This document shows positions 31,610-43,725 of a stretch of 64,000 bases of DNA, in pieces; the first letter of the stretch is position 1, and each line of letters opens with the position of its first letter. This DNA comes from Phytophthora hibernalis. Its lineage: Eukaryota; Oomycota; Peronosporomycetes; Peronosporales; Peronosporaceae. The position numbers and the translations under genes were made by a program. The stretch lies in contig JAAKBF010000107.1 of NCBI GenBank assembly GCA_012656075.1, positions 248,001 to 312,000 of the forward strand, written 5' to 3'. The notes under the pieces were generated by a model. The model had not been told where the DNA came from. It ran no database searches and saw nothing but the letters and a program-made list of their open reading frames with translations.

Positions 31610-34600
31610 TCATTCTTCATTCTCCTCCGCGGCGATGATGCCACTCTCTTCTTCGTCGCCACCCGCGCGTTCGTTGATGGTAGAAGACGCATCAGCAGCA
31701 GGCCCTTCGTCGGCTTCATCTTGGCTGCCCTCTCCGTCGTCGTCATTTCGCTGGCGCTTGCCTTTTCCGTTGCCTTCGTTCCCGCTGCTCGTCGCTGGAT
31801 GTCGCGGCCACATCGTGGGTTCGGGCGCTTGGTTCCGTTTTCCCATTTGTAGTGCCAAATCTAGGAGCACGTCATTGAGTTGCCAGGAAAGTGTTTCCAC
31901 ACTTTCTGACAGAGATAACTCCTGTACAGGAATAATTGTTAGTGCAAATCACATTCAACACGGCCATCTCAAAATAAAACACTCGTACCGGGTAGTTTCG
32001 GACACGCTACAAGCGGCGCAGTAGTACTTCGTAGCACACCTCTCTCCGATGCGGCGTTTCATAATGGAGCAAACCTTGGATTGTCGTTGACGGCGTTTTC
32101 GAACACCGTTTACCACCTGATAGTCCGGGCTCTCAACTGGATCGTGGCCCTGAGCCAACGGAGGAAACGTTCCAGACGTATCGTCTTGGTTTGTACTGGT
32201 CTGCAGAACAGGGCAATGATAAACGTTAGCACTGAATGTACAACATGTAGCCAAACAACATGTATTTGGCCGCACAGCGCACACGGTCCAACTCCGCCAT
32301 ACAACATGTCGTAATACAGCATGTATCTGGCCGCACAGCGCACACGGTCCAACTCCGCCATACAACATGTCGTAATACAGCATGTATATGGCCGCACAGC
32401 GCACACGGTCCAACTCCGCCATACAACACGTCGTAATACAGCATGTATATGGCCGCACAGCGCGTACAGCGCACACGGTTCAACTCCGCCATACAACACG
32501 TAGCCATACAACATGAAAACTTACTCTCTCCGCGAAATCCCTCTCTTGCAGCTCCAGCATTTCAGCGTGCAGCTTCAGAAAAACTCAGCATGCGCAACCG
32601 GTTTCACGCCGGTACGTTTCTGTGACTCTCGAAACACAATATAGGCGTTCACAATAGCCACGTCCACCAACCCCATGAAGATTGCCTTGTAATACTTCTT
32701 GCACCAAGTCTGGAGTTGCAGAGAATAACGCTGGAGGCGGAGTTGATCGTGAACATCGACGCCGCCCATCCAACGATGGTAGTCCCGGATCATCGCTGGA
32801 CACGGGATAGTTTGGCGGCTTCTATAACTGTGCGTACGTCTCCCTGCTCAAAACATAATACGTAGTTAGAAAACTTAAAATTTCCATTGCCTTTTTCACA
32901 GTATTCGTACCGCACGTTTCCATGGCACGACTCGAGCCTGTACCCAAGAATTGGACGGGCTTTCGGTCCCACCAAACGAGACCTGTCATCAGCGGGCAGT
33001 TTTTTGCTACCGCCATGCGAGTAGTGCCATGAGGCATTTTTGGGTCGATCACGGTTTTTCGACAATTTCTTGGGGGTATCCAACTCTGTCGCCCATGATT
33101 GTGCCGATACTGTATACATTGCGCCGCAACAACTGAAAAGCGAGTTGGACCGAGGTGTAGAACCGATCGGTTACCACTAAATGGTAGACTTCGTCCTGCG
33201 GGGTTGGTAGCACAGCCTCAAGGTTCCGGATGACCGCTGAAGGACCTGTGTTTGGGTCAGCGGACAGCTGACTATCTGGAACGTTACCGACTTCCTCAGT
33301 ATGTTGGGCTTTTCCGCAATAAACTTCAAGTCTACATGTTGTCAGATACATCGTATACGAAAGGAACATCATGTCAGCTACAACATGTTTAACTTTGCCA
33401 AAAAATAGAAGAGTCCTTTTGGACTCAAATGGCGTACCTCATGCAGTATGCGGTGTCTGCACAGCACGTCAAGAGCATCTTCGTGCCCCACTTGTGAGGA
33501 TTTGCCTTCAGATACTGACGTGTGGGGTTGTTGCGGTTCCTTGACGGGATGATTCCCTCATCGAAAGAAATTACTGGCGGGGTCTTGTACCCCATGGGAA
33601 ATGTCCCTTGTCGAGTATCAATTACCGAGCGTATCTTCCACGCTCTGTCGGTTGCAGCCCTCACGTCAGCATTGTTCGTAAAGTGAATGTTGGCCATGAC
33701 ATGCTCAAATCGGTGACGTGGCATGTAGTCGTTGAAGGTCCCCTCGAGGCACAGCCCCAAACGTGTTTGTCTGCCAATGATCGCGGAAACGCCGGCGGTG
33801 TGGATTCAGCACCCTGGCCAATAACAATCCCAGCACATGCAAAAGTTCATGAGGCTTGATGTCGGGCTTTTTTGACTCACGGTTCATAAATTCATATTTT
33901 GTCTTCTTTCCAGGGGTTCTCTGCTTGTCAAACATTCGGTCCACTCTTGCCGTGAGGTTCTGCACGTAATATTGGTTTGACTCCTTCGCTACATCTCTCC
34001 AGAAGTCCTTCGGCATGAAAACAGGAACAACTTCAACGGCGACTCTGCTAAATCCAACACTTCATCACTCGGTCCATACGATCCAGTGTACAAGTGGGGG
34101 TAACGCTGATCAGGCGGAAACTGCTCAGGGTCTACAAAACGTCACATACAACGTCAATAGCATTAACACATTTTGAATGATACAGCACGACGAGTAAGCA
34201 TGTAATATGACAGTACCACATGTCCAGCCGTCTGCACGCATGTCGACCATGTTCTCGTCGTCTTTCGCAAAGTCAACCATGTCTTCTTTCTCCAGTACAT
34301 ATCACTGTCTCGCCGTCCGAGCGTTCTCTGTAGTATAACCGCGCTGGGCATTTACAACACCGTCGGGTATCTCTGCATCGCTGCATGCCGTATCTTCGTC
34401 TTCGCCTTCTGAATCCGCGCCAATAGCGTTCAGTGGGCCGTCTTCATCAGCGTTTTCATGCGCTTGCAATGCTTCTCTCGCTCGTTCTATCTCCTCGTCA
34501 TCATCAAAGAAACCGATTTCAGTCTCGGTGTCGTCGCAATCCGAATCGAGCACCATGAACTCGGCGATTTCTGGCTGAGTGGATTCAGCCATTGTCGGAA

Positions 34601-35483
34601 CGATTCCCGTCCCACTCGCCGGACTTTCGCAATCCCGTTGGGATGTCGAATACTCAGGCACTTGTAGAACTTCATTTCTAGCATATAACAACACCATACA
34701 TACAATAAACAACATTAGTACACCTCTTGTACAACTCATCATGCTGGATAAGCATGGATGATATCGCGTTGTATGCATGTTGTATGCATGTTGTATGCAT
34801 GCAGATGTTGTACCTGACGTCGATTTGAGATGATGTATCTTCGCACATGATAGATGCTGGAAGCTGATCTTGGTGTAAGGTCCTACATGATATACAACAT
34901 TATCAGTGAGCATGTTGTCAGATACATCATCTTTCATGTCGTACCTCGGAGTTGACGGGTCTGTTTCGGTCGAATGCACCTCATCTTCGGCCAGAGCCTC
35001 CTGGAATTGAGTTGGTCTTCGCTTCTTCGACTTCGACGACACAGGGGTTGAACCCGCCTTGTCGGTGGGGCCTTCTTCTTCGTTTCTTTCTTCTTGACCG
35101 ACGCGGCCTTGCTCAACCTCCCCGCGCGTCCTTGTGCGTCGATCCGCCTTCAACTTCAGCAGCCGCAGATGCAGCACATCGTTGAATAGCATCCGCTTTC
35201 TTCGCCTCAGTTGCCTTGTCCCGAGCCAATTTGGCTGCGCTAGGCTTCCGCGTCTTTGGCGCGACTTTTGCGGCCACTTAGCCACGCTTTGGCCTACCGG
35301 GAGCCTTTTCTTGGCAGCCTTCGGCTTCCGCGGAAGGGGTGCCATCTCTTCTTCGTCATCCTCCTCCATTGCTTCGTCGGGCACGTAGTCCTCGTCTTTT
35401 GCGTTGCGCTTACCAGCAACAGGCGCCTTCTTTCTAGACCCAGCGAGCGTCTTGGCGGCGACCGCACGGCGCTCTTCCGCCAC
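31610..35483 (-). CDS. piggyBac transposase (DDE_Tnp_1_7), multi-exon, partly degraded
   Basis: Coding blocks on the - strand in order: an acidic/basic N-terminus (35483 downwards; DSDCDDTETEIGFFDDDEE near 34520), 34016-33705 (FWRDVAKESNQYYVQNLTAR), 33760-33425 with first catalytic Asp (PVISFDEGIIPSRNRNNPTR), 33372-33049 with the second (YHLVVTDRFYTSVQLAFQLL), 33052-32822, 32793-32575 with the third (DYHRWMGGVDVHDQLRLQRY), and a Cys-rich C-terminal finger near 32000-32100 (RRIGERCATKYYCAACS). Introns include 32524-32201 (GTAAGT...CTGCAG), which holds a minisatellite, and one near 31930-31985. PiggyBac enzymes excise precisely at TTAA. All three Asp are present, but frame changes between blocks make present activity doubtful. 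A GTG begins the longest N-terminal frame, so the true start is unknown. Confidence 0.75.
32201..32524 (-). other. Transposase intron carrying a 61-bp minisatellite
   Basis: Donor GTAAGT at 32524, acceptor CTGCAG ending at 32201, 324 nt. It joins the helix LHAEMLELQERDFAE to TSTNQDDTSGTFPPL and the Cys-rich tail. Most of it is the 61-bp repeat. Confidence 0.6.
32268..32515. repeat. 61-bp tandem repeat, about four copies
   Basis: Units begin with GGCCGCACAGCG at 32268, 32329, 32390 and 32451, exactly 61 bp apart; the last unit has a 9-bp internal duplication (GCGTACAGC). Each unit contains ACAACATG or ACAACACG. Confidence 0.9.
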
Positions 35484-35966
35484 TTGAAGATTAAGAGCCC
35501 GCCTATACGAAGCATCCTTACTCGTCGGAGCTCTCCAAGCTTTTGGGGAGCTGTGCGCTGGGTTTTACGCGCAGGCTGCGGCACGGGATCTTCGCCGAAG
35601 TCTGCGTCGTTCACGCGCTCCCCGCCAGGTACTTTGCATGCTCCTTGACTATGCGCTGGCGCTCCTCGATACTTCGGCCCGTGAGACGGTCGAGAAAGTG
35701 TTGGTGCTGCACCCGGGATTCCCGTCGAGATGTCTTCTTCTCCATGCGTGTCCTTGGGCGTCTTGCGTTCTCTTAGTCTTTTTCTCAAATGAGCACCAGC
35801 CACTGATTCGGAGATGGGGAGGGAGTCTGGAGCCAGATCTGCACTGTTTATCAACGGTATTATGCCTAGCCCTGTGCATTTGCAGGAACGTCTCGGTTTT
35901 GTAAGGATTTGATTATACTTGGTTTCACTAAATTTTGGCCATTTTCCGAGGCAATCCCTTTTCAAA

Positions 35967-35986
35967 CATGTTGTACGTACAACATG
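35967..35986. repeat. 20-bp perfect palindrome near piggyBac end
   Basis: CATGTTGTACGTACAACATG, repeated identically in the second piggyBac copy at 51677-51696; a degenerate version lies at 31265-31285. Probably a subterminal transposase site. Confidence 0.8.
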
Positions 35987-36027
35987 ATTGATGCTGTCAG
36001 ATACAACGGTTGGGCGCTGGGGGTAGC

Positions 36028-37259
36028 GGTTGCTGGGGTCAGATCCGAAAGCGTAATTATGAATTTCCCGAATGAAGATCAGTGCAGTGTTTGCTGTTCA
36101 GCGTGTATTGCAATGGACAGGCTTGTTGACGATTTTAAATTGCGCTTAGAAGATATAGAACTGGACTCGAGCACACTACAAGTCGTGAACGATGCGTATG
36201 AAAAGATGGAGCTGTATTTGGGTCACAGAGTGTGAGTTTCCAACCAACAGCACGCACTGCAACAGATAGCAGACATAATAAAAGCACAGTGTGTTGCTAA
36301 TAAGGGTTCGAGCGAAGCCATTGTGATCATTGACTACAAAATGAAAATGGAGCCTCTATACTTCGGTGAGAAAACAGGGTTCACTACGGCAAGCGAGGTT
36401 TATCGTGGCACGGTGCATTGATCCGCTGTTGGAGCTTTGATTCGTGTTCTGGAGAAGCTCAAGAAACGAAACTATACGTGGATCAAATTGCTAACGCTGA
36501 CAACAAGCAGGACAAGGAGGCTGTTGTCGCATTGATCGAAGGCATTATCGTTTCACTCCGCCAGGCTGTTGCTTTCATTACACAAGTTTCCTTTCAGTCC
36601 GACAATACCAAAACACGTTTGTTGCATTGATGTTACCTCTTCTTGGCTCTCTGCACGATATTGAAGTGCTTCGTTTCGTGCACTCAGAGACCCAGGATGG
36701 AAAATTCATGCTAGATGCACATTTTGCAACGGCGATGCGCAAAACAAAGGCTTGGGTGCATCAGGGTCATAATTGCACGACTCCAACAGAGGTTCTGGCT
36801 GCTCTAAATGCCGATGGAGGGCTGCCAAATTGCCTTGCTGATCTAGTTGAATACGACCGGACTAAAATGGACGTACTGAGCCAACAAGTTGGACCGGTAG
36901 CAAAAGCTTCGAGCAAGATCGTGTCTCGATTTAATGAAGTCATCTTCGACCATCCGAGTTTCGTTGACAGTTCTCAGTGGCAGCAGGATTTTGATATCGA
37001 ATCATGGCCTCCGTTCAAGCTGTCAATTTTTGAATACTCTGGTGTGGGGAATGGCCTCAGTTTTACAGTGACACCAGCATGTGGGCAGTGCACCAGCAAT
37101 AAACCCCATGGTGACACCTTTCGAGTGCATGAAAACTGTAGTGGTGGAGTTACCGAATCGAGTCATACTGAAACGGAGGGTGGAAGTGCTTGTGACACTT
37201 CTGGTGAACTTCAACTTGCTGACATCGATCTAAGTGATTCAGACGTAGGCCCAGATATA
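36028..37259 (+). pseudogene. Disrupted RNase-H-fold-like gene, right half
   Basis: Continues the gene cut at 31218. Blocks: DQCSVCCSACIAMDRLVDDF (36075 on), a helical region, AIVIIDYKMKMEPLYFGEKT then HYGKRGLSWHGALI (about 36320-36430), DNKQDKEAVVALIEGIIVSL, FQSDN (about 36600), and HSETQDGKFMLDAHFATAMR (about 36680). The order Asp (IDYK), Asp (QSDN), Asp/Glu (DAHFA) with GKRGxSWH resembles an RNase-H-type transposase or integrase core and matches an uncharacterised family seen in several animal and protist genomes. Frame changes occur near 36385 and 36615. Likely itself transposon-derived; the catalytic reading is inference. Confidence 0.5.
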
Positions 37260-37261
37260 CG

Positions 37262-37930
37262 TTGGTGTCGCAAAACCTGTGGGTATCGATACTGATGGCC
37301 GTGGTGATGGCACCCACCGACTCCGGGAACATCTCTGAGATCATCGCTAACACTAGAAGGTCCAGCGTTACCTCGAGCATGATCCATCTCAGAGCGACGA
37401 ATAGCAACAGCGCAGGCACGTTCACCAGAAGGCACCGTCATGAGTACGGCATCATGAACATGCCGGCGAACCCCACATGATCAAGTTGCGGTACGACAGT
37501 GCAGCGCCAGCACGCCCGCGAATAAGTCGAACCCGATGTTGCTGAAGCTGATGATTAGCGCGCCATGTGTGGGCCAAGATGCTGGTGTCCTTAAAGATCA
37601 AACCGGAGCAATTGAGCACTGCGGTAATGCCCGAGAGTTGCCGCGCACACGACAGGATGGTACGGCATGCGTCACTTGGGCGTGAACGGTAAATCCTGCA
37701 TCCATAACTGGTAGGGAAGCCCTGCTCTGCGTGGGGCTTGCTCGACGGCACCATCCACGGCAGCGCCGTTTTCTGCCGTACGACCAAGCGATTACCTGCG
37801 GGGGTCTTCATAAGCACCAGTCCCAAAGCCACCACACTTATGATACAGCAAGTACAGGAACCTAATGATCATGCAAAGGTCACCACGGTCATGTTGATGT
37901 CATGTCTGGCTTCTACTTGCAGGCATGAAT
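37262..37930 (-). pseudogene. Sugar-porter (MFS) transporter remnant
   Basis: On the - strand the fragment QLSGITAVLNCSGLIFKD resembles the Q-SGIN--FYYS-IF segment of sugar porters, and about 200 bp downstream VTLDLLVLAMISEMFPESVG matches the conserved xSEMFPxxxRG loop. Frames shift between the two and there are stops. The remnant ends about where the right end of the disrupted gene lies (near 37260), suggesting that a mobile unit inserted next to or into it. Confidence 0.5.
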
Positions 37931-39193
37931 AAGCCCAGCCCGCCCTAGACTTCTAGTCGTCTGAACCAGTTGTGATTTTAGTTGATACACCAACGTCGAA
38001 TTTTATAGTAACTTACATTCCAAATATAAATTGTGGTGAGGAGTCCTTGAAGATGGCTGTCTTCATATCAGTATATCTCGATAACAAGACCGCATTCAAC
38101 GATGCAAACACCACCACTAGACTTGTATGATCGTGCTCTTTCCAACGGTACTATACAACAGCTTTTCCAGGCTGAAATCCTGTCACAGGAAATCAGTACC
38201 AGACACAAAACCCATGTATAGCGAAGTCAAACGTGCATGTAGTCAATGATGAATTGTATGTTGTCGATGATCTCAGTCCGGGCTTTCGTAGTATTCCTTT
38301 TAGATGACCAAATTTTGCTCAACCCCAGAAAAACACTTTTAGGTACATTGGTAACGGCAAGCTCTGTAAATAATGACATCCGAAGTTCTCCGCCGCCACA
38401 GAGAGCCAGACAGTAAACCCTTCATCTGGTTTTTCTGTGTTATTCAGGAAATCAATGTATTAGGTTATCAGAAGTTTGTGGCATTTACATTTTTGCGGTG
38501 TTTTAAATGCGTTCTCTTAATGATGCCAAGTCAAAGAGAGAATACGCTGACAAGCGCAGAAGGCGGATTGAAAAGGAGAAAGCCGTGCTGAAGCACAAAC
38601 GAGTACACACATTGAATGCTACCATCGACTTGGAAGTACTGCACGATCGAGTGCAGCGCTTTGGAACGTCGTATCTCCGTGATCGGCTTCATACATAGTA
38701 CTTCGCGATCGACGGGCATTCGTAGAGTCCAGTGAGCGCGAAATTGTTCGGCTGGAGACTAAAATCAAGCAGTTATAGCAAGCACGAGTTTTCAAGAGTA
38801 ATGAAGTGAGCGTGTTGCAGAGGAAACGACGTCGAGCACTTCGTATATGACTTCGACGAGCCGAGCTGGGTAAAACGATGCTTGGCCATTCCCATCAACG
38901 TGTCACGCACTTGGTGAAACTCAACAGGCCTTGAGTTGTAGCGGAGCTGGACTTGAGTTGTTGCTTGAGTTGTAGGCGGTAACATTGAGAATTAAATTGA
39001 AAATGAACTCTGCCCTGTGCTACAGCAACGGACAGAATGCAACTGCCGCCAAGCTAACTGCCACCCCTCTGATTCGGAACATAGACACTGCGTATTGTCC
39101 CTAAATCCGCCAATCAGTTTTTGCTTTTTACGTTTTATTCTACCAATCATCACACAGGCTCCGAAATCAATTCAGTGGCTATCAGTCGGTAAA
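37931..39193. other. Intergenic, no supported gene
   Basis: AT-richer DNA. One small frame at 38507-38698 (SLNDAKSKREYADKRRRRIE) is highly basic and followed by protein-like but stop-interrupted sequence to about 38930; no family assigned. Confidence 0.35.
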
Positions 39194-40689
39194 ATGGAGG
39201 CAGCCAGCAGCATCGAAGAGCCCCCAGATGAAGCCAGCGCCTCGGTAGTGACCCTGCAGGCAATAAGTGCGCAGATTAGTACAGGCAAACAACATCGCAA
39301 GCACTACAGCATGAAGAAGAAGAGAGCGGTGCTTCGCGCGACGGAGGGCATGAGTGAGCGAGAGGCGGCCAGGACGCAAGGAATCCCCGATGGACGCTCA
39401 ACGATTGGCGCAAGTCTGCCGACGACATATTCGGCTACAAAGGGAGCGAGAAAACGCTGTACCGCACCCCTGGACGGCGTGAGCTTGTTCCCTTTGGAAT
39501 CGAGTTGATAACATTCATGAAGGACACCCACCGTGACAGCGAGGTGCTCACAGCCAAAACCATGGCGAGCTTCGTACGCGACGTGTATCCAGATTGGCTT
39601 GAAAGCTACATTCAGGGGAAGAAGGACACAGCGACAGCGTACGAGTCGCTGCTTCGGCTACTTCGTCGCTTCGCTTATCGACATGGCTTCGTTCAGCGTA
39701 CGCCCAGTGGACTCAAGGCGAACTGCTCTTCAATTGTAGGCTTTGACGCTGTAGTGTCGTATTGGGCATATAAATGTATTAATGGTGCTATTTAACTGTG
39801 ACATTGCTCTTACACTGTACAGGAGAAGCTGTCGGACCTTATTGTCGTTCGAGATGAGTTTGCTCAGTCATTTAAGAAGAGATACAGTGGATTCGACGCC
39901 AGTGAGGTGTACAATACACACGAGACAGGCATTTACTATGACACTCCACCGTCTACCATGCTATCAGAGAGAGGTAAGTCCGCATCTATTACAGCGGAGC
40001 AGAAGCATTCGGCGCGGCTGACCGCCGTCTGAACAATTTGTGCCGACGGTAGGAAGCTGCCTCTCCTCTTTATCGTTCGTGGCGAACCGGGAGGTACAAT
40101 CGAGCAGAGCGAGCTCCAAACCTACCCAAAAGGTATGTATTCATACATGGCTACATTTTCATGATCGATATTCTAACTGTGCTCTTAAATACTGTGATAC
40201 AGGGCACGTCTATACAGTGCAAAAGAAGGCATGGATGGATTCGCGCGTGTGGTTGTTTTACCTGCGCTCCTTACTGTACTGGCACATATCTGGCCCTCGC
40301 TTCTGCTAGTTGACAACCTCGACTGTCATGTGTCTGAGGAGTCAGAGGACGTTCTAGCAGACGAGATGCTAACCATCCTCCAGCCACTACCCAAAAATTC
40401 GACCTCTGCATGCCAGCCTTTGGATGTTGGCGTGATGGGGCCGTTGAAATCCAAGCTGAAGGCGCTTTGGATGCTAGAACGATCACCACCACTGCGAGAT
40501 GGAGAGAAACGTGCAAAGAAGACCGCCAAGGACAAGCGCTTGGAGACGATCAAGCGAACGATCAAGGCGTGGGACGCAATTGAGCCGGAGACGATCATCA
40601 AGTCGTTTAACAAAGCTCTTCTTACTAATTTTGAGCAAAATACAGCTGCCTCCTTATTTTGCCTCAGTTTGTGTGTAAATTTTAGATAA
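39194..40689 (+). pseudogene. pogo/Tigger-like transposase (DDE_1), degraded
   Basis: The ATG at 39194 begins an N-terminal HTH region (HYSMKKKRAVLRATEGMSER, EREAARTQGIP), frame-shifted near 39390. After an intron that appears to end at an ACAG near 39823, the DDE_1 core follows: VYNTHETGIYYDTPPSTM, RLTAV...LPLLFIVRGEPGGT, GPSLLLVDNLDCHVSEESED and NSTSACQPLDVGVMGPLKSK. The family normally has Asp before ETG (DETG); here it is His, so the first catalytic residue is lost. The other two Asp (VDN, LDVG) remain. Downstream is a Lys-rich tail. Cut-and-paste element of TA targets; inactive as read. Confidence 0.7.
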
Positions 40690-40754
40690 ACTCAAATCGT
40701 CAATGATATTTTTTATCCAATGGCATTGTACCTCTGTTCAAACAGAGCTGGCAG

Positions 40755-41700
40755 TTGCATTCTGTCCGTTGCTGTAACAAGACTGTACGTGAAATTGGCA
40801 AAATGTACATTTTGCTCGGAAGAAATCCTGTGTCTAGGCGACTACTTCGGCGCAATGGAGTGCGCATGGATCCATACAAGATTCAGGTCATTCGTGAGTG
40901 GCCAACACCGAAGACTAAGCGAGATCTCCAATCGTTTCTCGAAACTTGCGTTTACGTGCTCAAGTTTTGCGACAACTACGCTGAACTATCTGTACCTCTT
41001 GTCGACGCCACGAAAGGTAAGACAGCACACGAGCGGATCATACTCAGTCCAGAACAACGAGATGCCTTTGCCAAGTTGAAAATAGTTCTGACGTCTCCAC
41101 CAGTACTGGCTCACCCGGACACTTCTAAGAACTTTTACGTGGGCATGGACGCATCTGACTACGCCGTGGGTGGATATCTCTATCAACTCGGCGACGAAGG
41201 CCAGGAGAAGGTGATTGCGTACGGTGGCAGGAAGTTGAACAAATCTGAGCTCATGTATCCGACGCGTGAAAAAGAGCTTTTAGCTGCCTTACATGCAATA
41301 GGGTGTACCTCATCGACAAGCCATTCTTCGTGAATACCGACTACCAAACACTACAGTCAATTTTGGAGCAGAAAACGTGTTCTCAGCTGCTCGCACGTTG
41401 GTTGAACGTGCTCGGTTTCTATCAGCCCAAGTTTCGTTGGATACCTGGTGACACGAACATAGTTGCGGATGCAATTTCCCGCAATGCTTCATTTCAAAGC
41501 AATGAACCAACATCCTATGTGTCATTGGCGAGTTTACTGCAACAGCTGACTTCGGCAACTTCAGCGGCAGAAGACGAGGACTGTTTCCTGACCTACATGC
41601 GCCAGCGGCCTTCCATCGTACAGCAATGCGCCCACCTCTACGCCAACGATCCGATCTTCGGTACACTCAATCAGTATTTACAGACCATGCAAAGTACACC
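40755..41700 (+). pseudogene. Ty3/gypsy pol, RT thumb and RNase H part (plus orientation)
   Basis: Begins with KLAKCTFCSEEILCLGDYFG (just after the RT YxDD core in intact elements), then NGVRMDPYKIQVIREWPTPK, VLAHPDTSKNFYVGMDASDY and the RNase H block VIAYGGRKLNKSELMYPTRE, VNTDYQTLQSILEQKT and WIPGDTNIVADAISR. Two frame changes (near 40850 and 41300). Part of a rearranged element; the front part lies on the opposite strand next door. Confidence 0.8.
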
Positions 41701-41734
41701 GGATAAGCCACCTCTCGAGCTTCATCGGCGTATT

Positions 41735-43725
41735 CGAGAGCCGAGAACCAGTATCCGTTAGCCATCGCATCGAAAATGTCTTCTTTCCGAGGAATCGGTG
41801 TCGCCGAAATGCGAATTTTGCTGTTAATTGCCCTGAAGTCGTGCACAATACGCCAGCCGACTGTTCTCTTGACGCAAAAGGTCGGCGATGAGTAAGGCGA
41901 CGTCGAAGACCTAATGATTCCCGCCTCGAGCATCTCGCGCGTCCATTCCCGAATGGTTTGCTTCATCTCTTCACTCAATCGATACTGCTTCCTCGCGACT
42001 GGTACATCGTCTACCAGCTCTATCTCGGCTTCAATGTCAGCTGAGCGTTGAGGCGGGGTGCTGGGTAGCTGCGTGCGAAATACCGTGTCCTTGTACTTCA
42101 AGACGACGGGTTCAACTGGAGTGCCACGCAGTTTGTCCCAGTCTTGGCCGAGTTGACGCGTCGCCTTCTCCGATTGTTCGGGTGGCTCAGTGAGCTGAAT
42201 CATGAAGTAGAATTCTCCGTCCTCAGCCCGCATTTTCGGGGCTGTTTCGGCGTGATTACTTTGGTAGAGCCGTGTCGAGACAAATAGTTGTGCTGGGCAT
42301 AGAATAGAACCGCTTCATCCTCAGCCGAGCGATGTCGTCTGACCCGTGACCGCCGACTACCGCCCGCATATCGACAGTCGGAATTTGGTACACACTGTCG
42401 GAATTGAATTGGCACTGCAGATCCACGTGGGCGTACGGTCTGATCTTTCCAGTTGATGTCGGGGTTCATTTCGGTAAGCCACGGAAAACCCACCAGAACA
42501 TGCTTGTTCTCCGGAACGTCCATAACGAAAACCTTCGTCGAATAGGACGGGAAGTCCGCCATATCAACAGTGATAACTGCGGTGCGGCGAGGAATGCTGA
42601 TGTGGCGCTTCGCGCCAAGCTTGATCTTGAGTGGTTTGCTTTCGTCGGTAATGGTTAATTTGAGCCGAGCAGCAACCGTTGGTGAGATAGCGTTGAAAGA
42701 GGCGCCGCTATCGATGAAGACATCCACCGTGGTGAGCTTTCTTCGCTAAATAGCCATATAAATTCCTCTGCTTGCCACCAGTGTCCTGACTATCTGAGTG
42801 GAGGATTGGCGACAGCGAATGTAGGCTTTCAGGCTGCGTATGGTCACCGCTGCCTGAAGGTTTTGGCTCGGTGGGTTGGCAACCCACTGAGCTTACACGT
42901 TTTTTAGGCCGCCGCCCCTCCTGCCTCTCCCTTGAGCAGTACATGCAAGTAACTGCAACATGGTCGCTGGAGGGCGCGCCACCGGCTTATTGGTGGTGTT
43001 GGCACATTCTCGCGATGCGGACGATTTAAAGTTGCCCGATGCGTTACTGTGCCCACCTTTTCGGTTTTTGGACTTGTCTTCTTTTGGTTCCTGCATGCTC
43101 CAGTTAGGGCGAGCGTCTTCGAACCGCTGGGCCAGGTCCATCACATCCTTGAAAGACTCTGGGACATTTTGACAAATGGACTGGTCTCGGCGCGCAGGTT
43201 CTGCTGAAAGAACCATCGCTTTACACTGTCAGGAAGTTCCTCGTCCAGCTGCGATAGCAAATGGAAAAACTTTGTCGTGTAGGTTTGCTGCAATCCGGTA
43301 AAGCGGAGATGGTACAACTTAGACAACAACTTGAACTGAAAGTCAGAGTCACGAAAGCGCTCGCGGATACGTTGCTTGAAAAGCGTCCAGGTGGCCGGAC
43401 TATCACCGAGAGACATCTTGAAGTCTATGTACCACGTTTGAGCCGCCGGGCCCAAATTCGCAAATATTAAGTTAACGAAGTCGGACGTCTCGAGAGCCAT
43501 GTCTTCGTGGCTATCAGCGTAGTATTGTTCCGTGCTAAACATCCACAGCTCCAAATCGTCGCCCGACTCGCCGTTGAATACAGGAGGGTTTCCTTTTTTC
43601 TTTTGCTGTCGGTGAGCAACGGTCTGGTGCTGCAGCATTTGCTGCTGAAACATTGCTTGCTGGGACATCAGCTGCGCGAACTGTTGTTGTTGCTGCTGCT
43701 GTGTCATCGCCAGGAATTCAAACAT
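41735..43725 (-). pseudogene. Ty3/gypsy gag, protease and RT N-terminus (minus orientation)
   Basis: From 43725: a Gln-rich gag (FEFLAMTQQQQQQQFAQLMS), capsid-like GDDLELWMFSTEQYYADSHE and ERFRDSDFQFKLLSKLYHLR, a zinc-knuckle relic near 42950 (CMYCSRE), protease FIDSGASFNAISPTVAARL (DSG active site, 42727 region), then RT to VGWRIVHDFRAINSKI and YWFSALE at about 41740, where homology stops abruptly just before the catalytic YxDD region. The junction with the + strand half lies at about 41700-41735. Several frame changes. No integrase. Confidence 0.8.

Larger units (their letters stand above)
31222..36023 (-). mobile_element. piggyBac-like DNA transposon, about 4.8 kb
   Basis: The left end is TTAA followed by CCCCCAGCGTCC (31218-31233); the right end reads, on the opposite strand, CCCCCAGCGCCC (36012-36023), so the tips are inverted repeats starting CCC, the piggyBac hallmark. 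The right flank is TAGC instead of TTAA, so the target copy has mutated. Some 40 nt inside each end is a hairpin of the CATGTTGTAC type (31265-31285 and 35967-35986). It encodes a multi-exon transposase on the - strand and lies inside the gene flanking it. Confidence 0.8.

Noticed and set aside
32268..32515. CRISPR-like direct repeats
   Set aside because: The 61-bp units are contiguous tandem copies without unique spacers, inside a transposase intron in a eukaryotic sequence.
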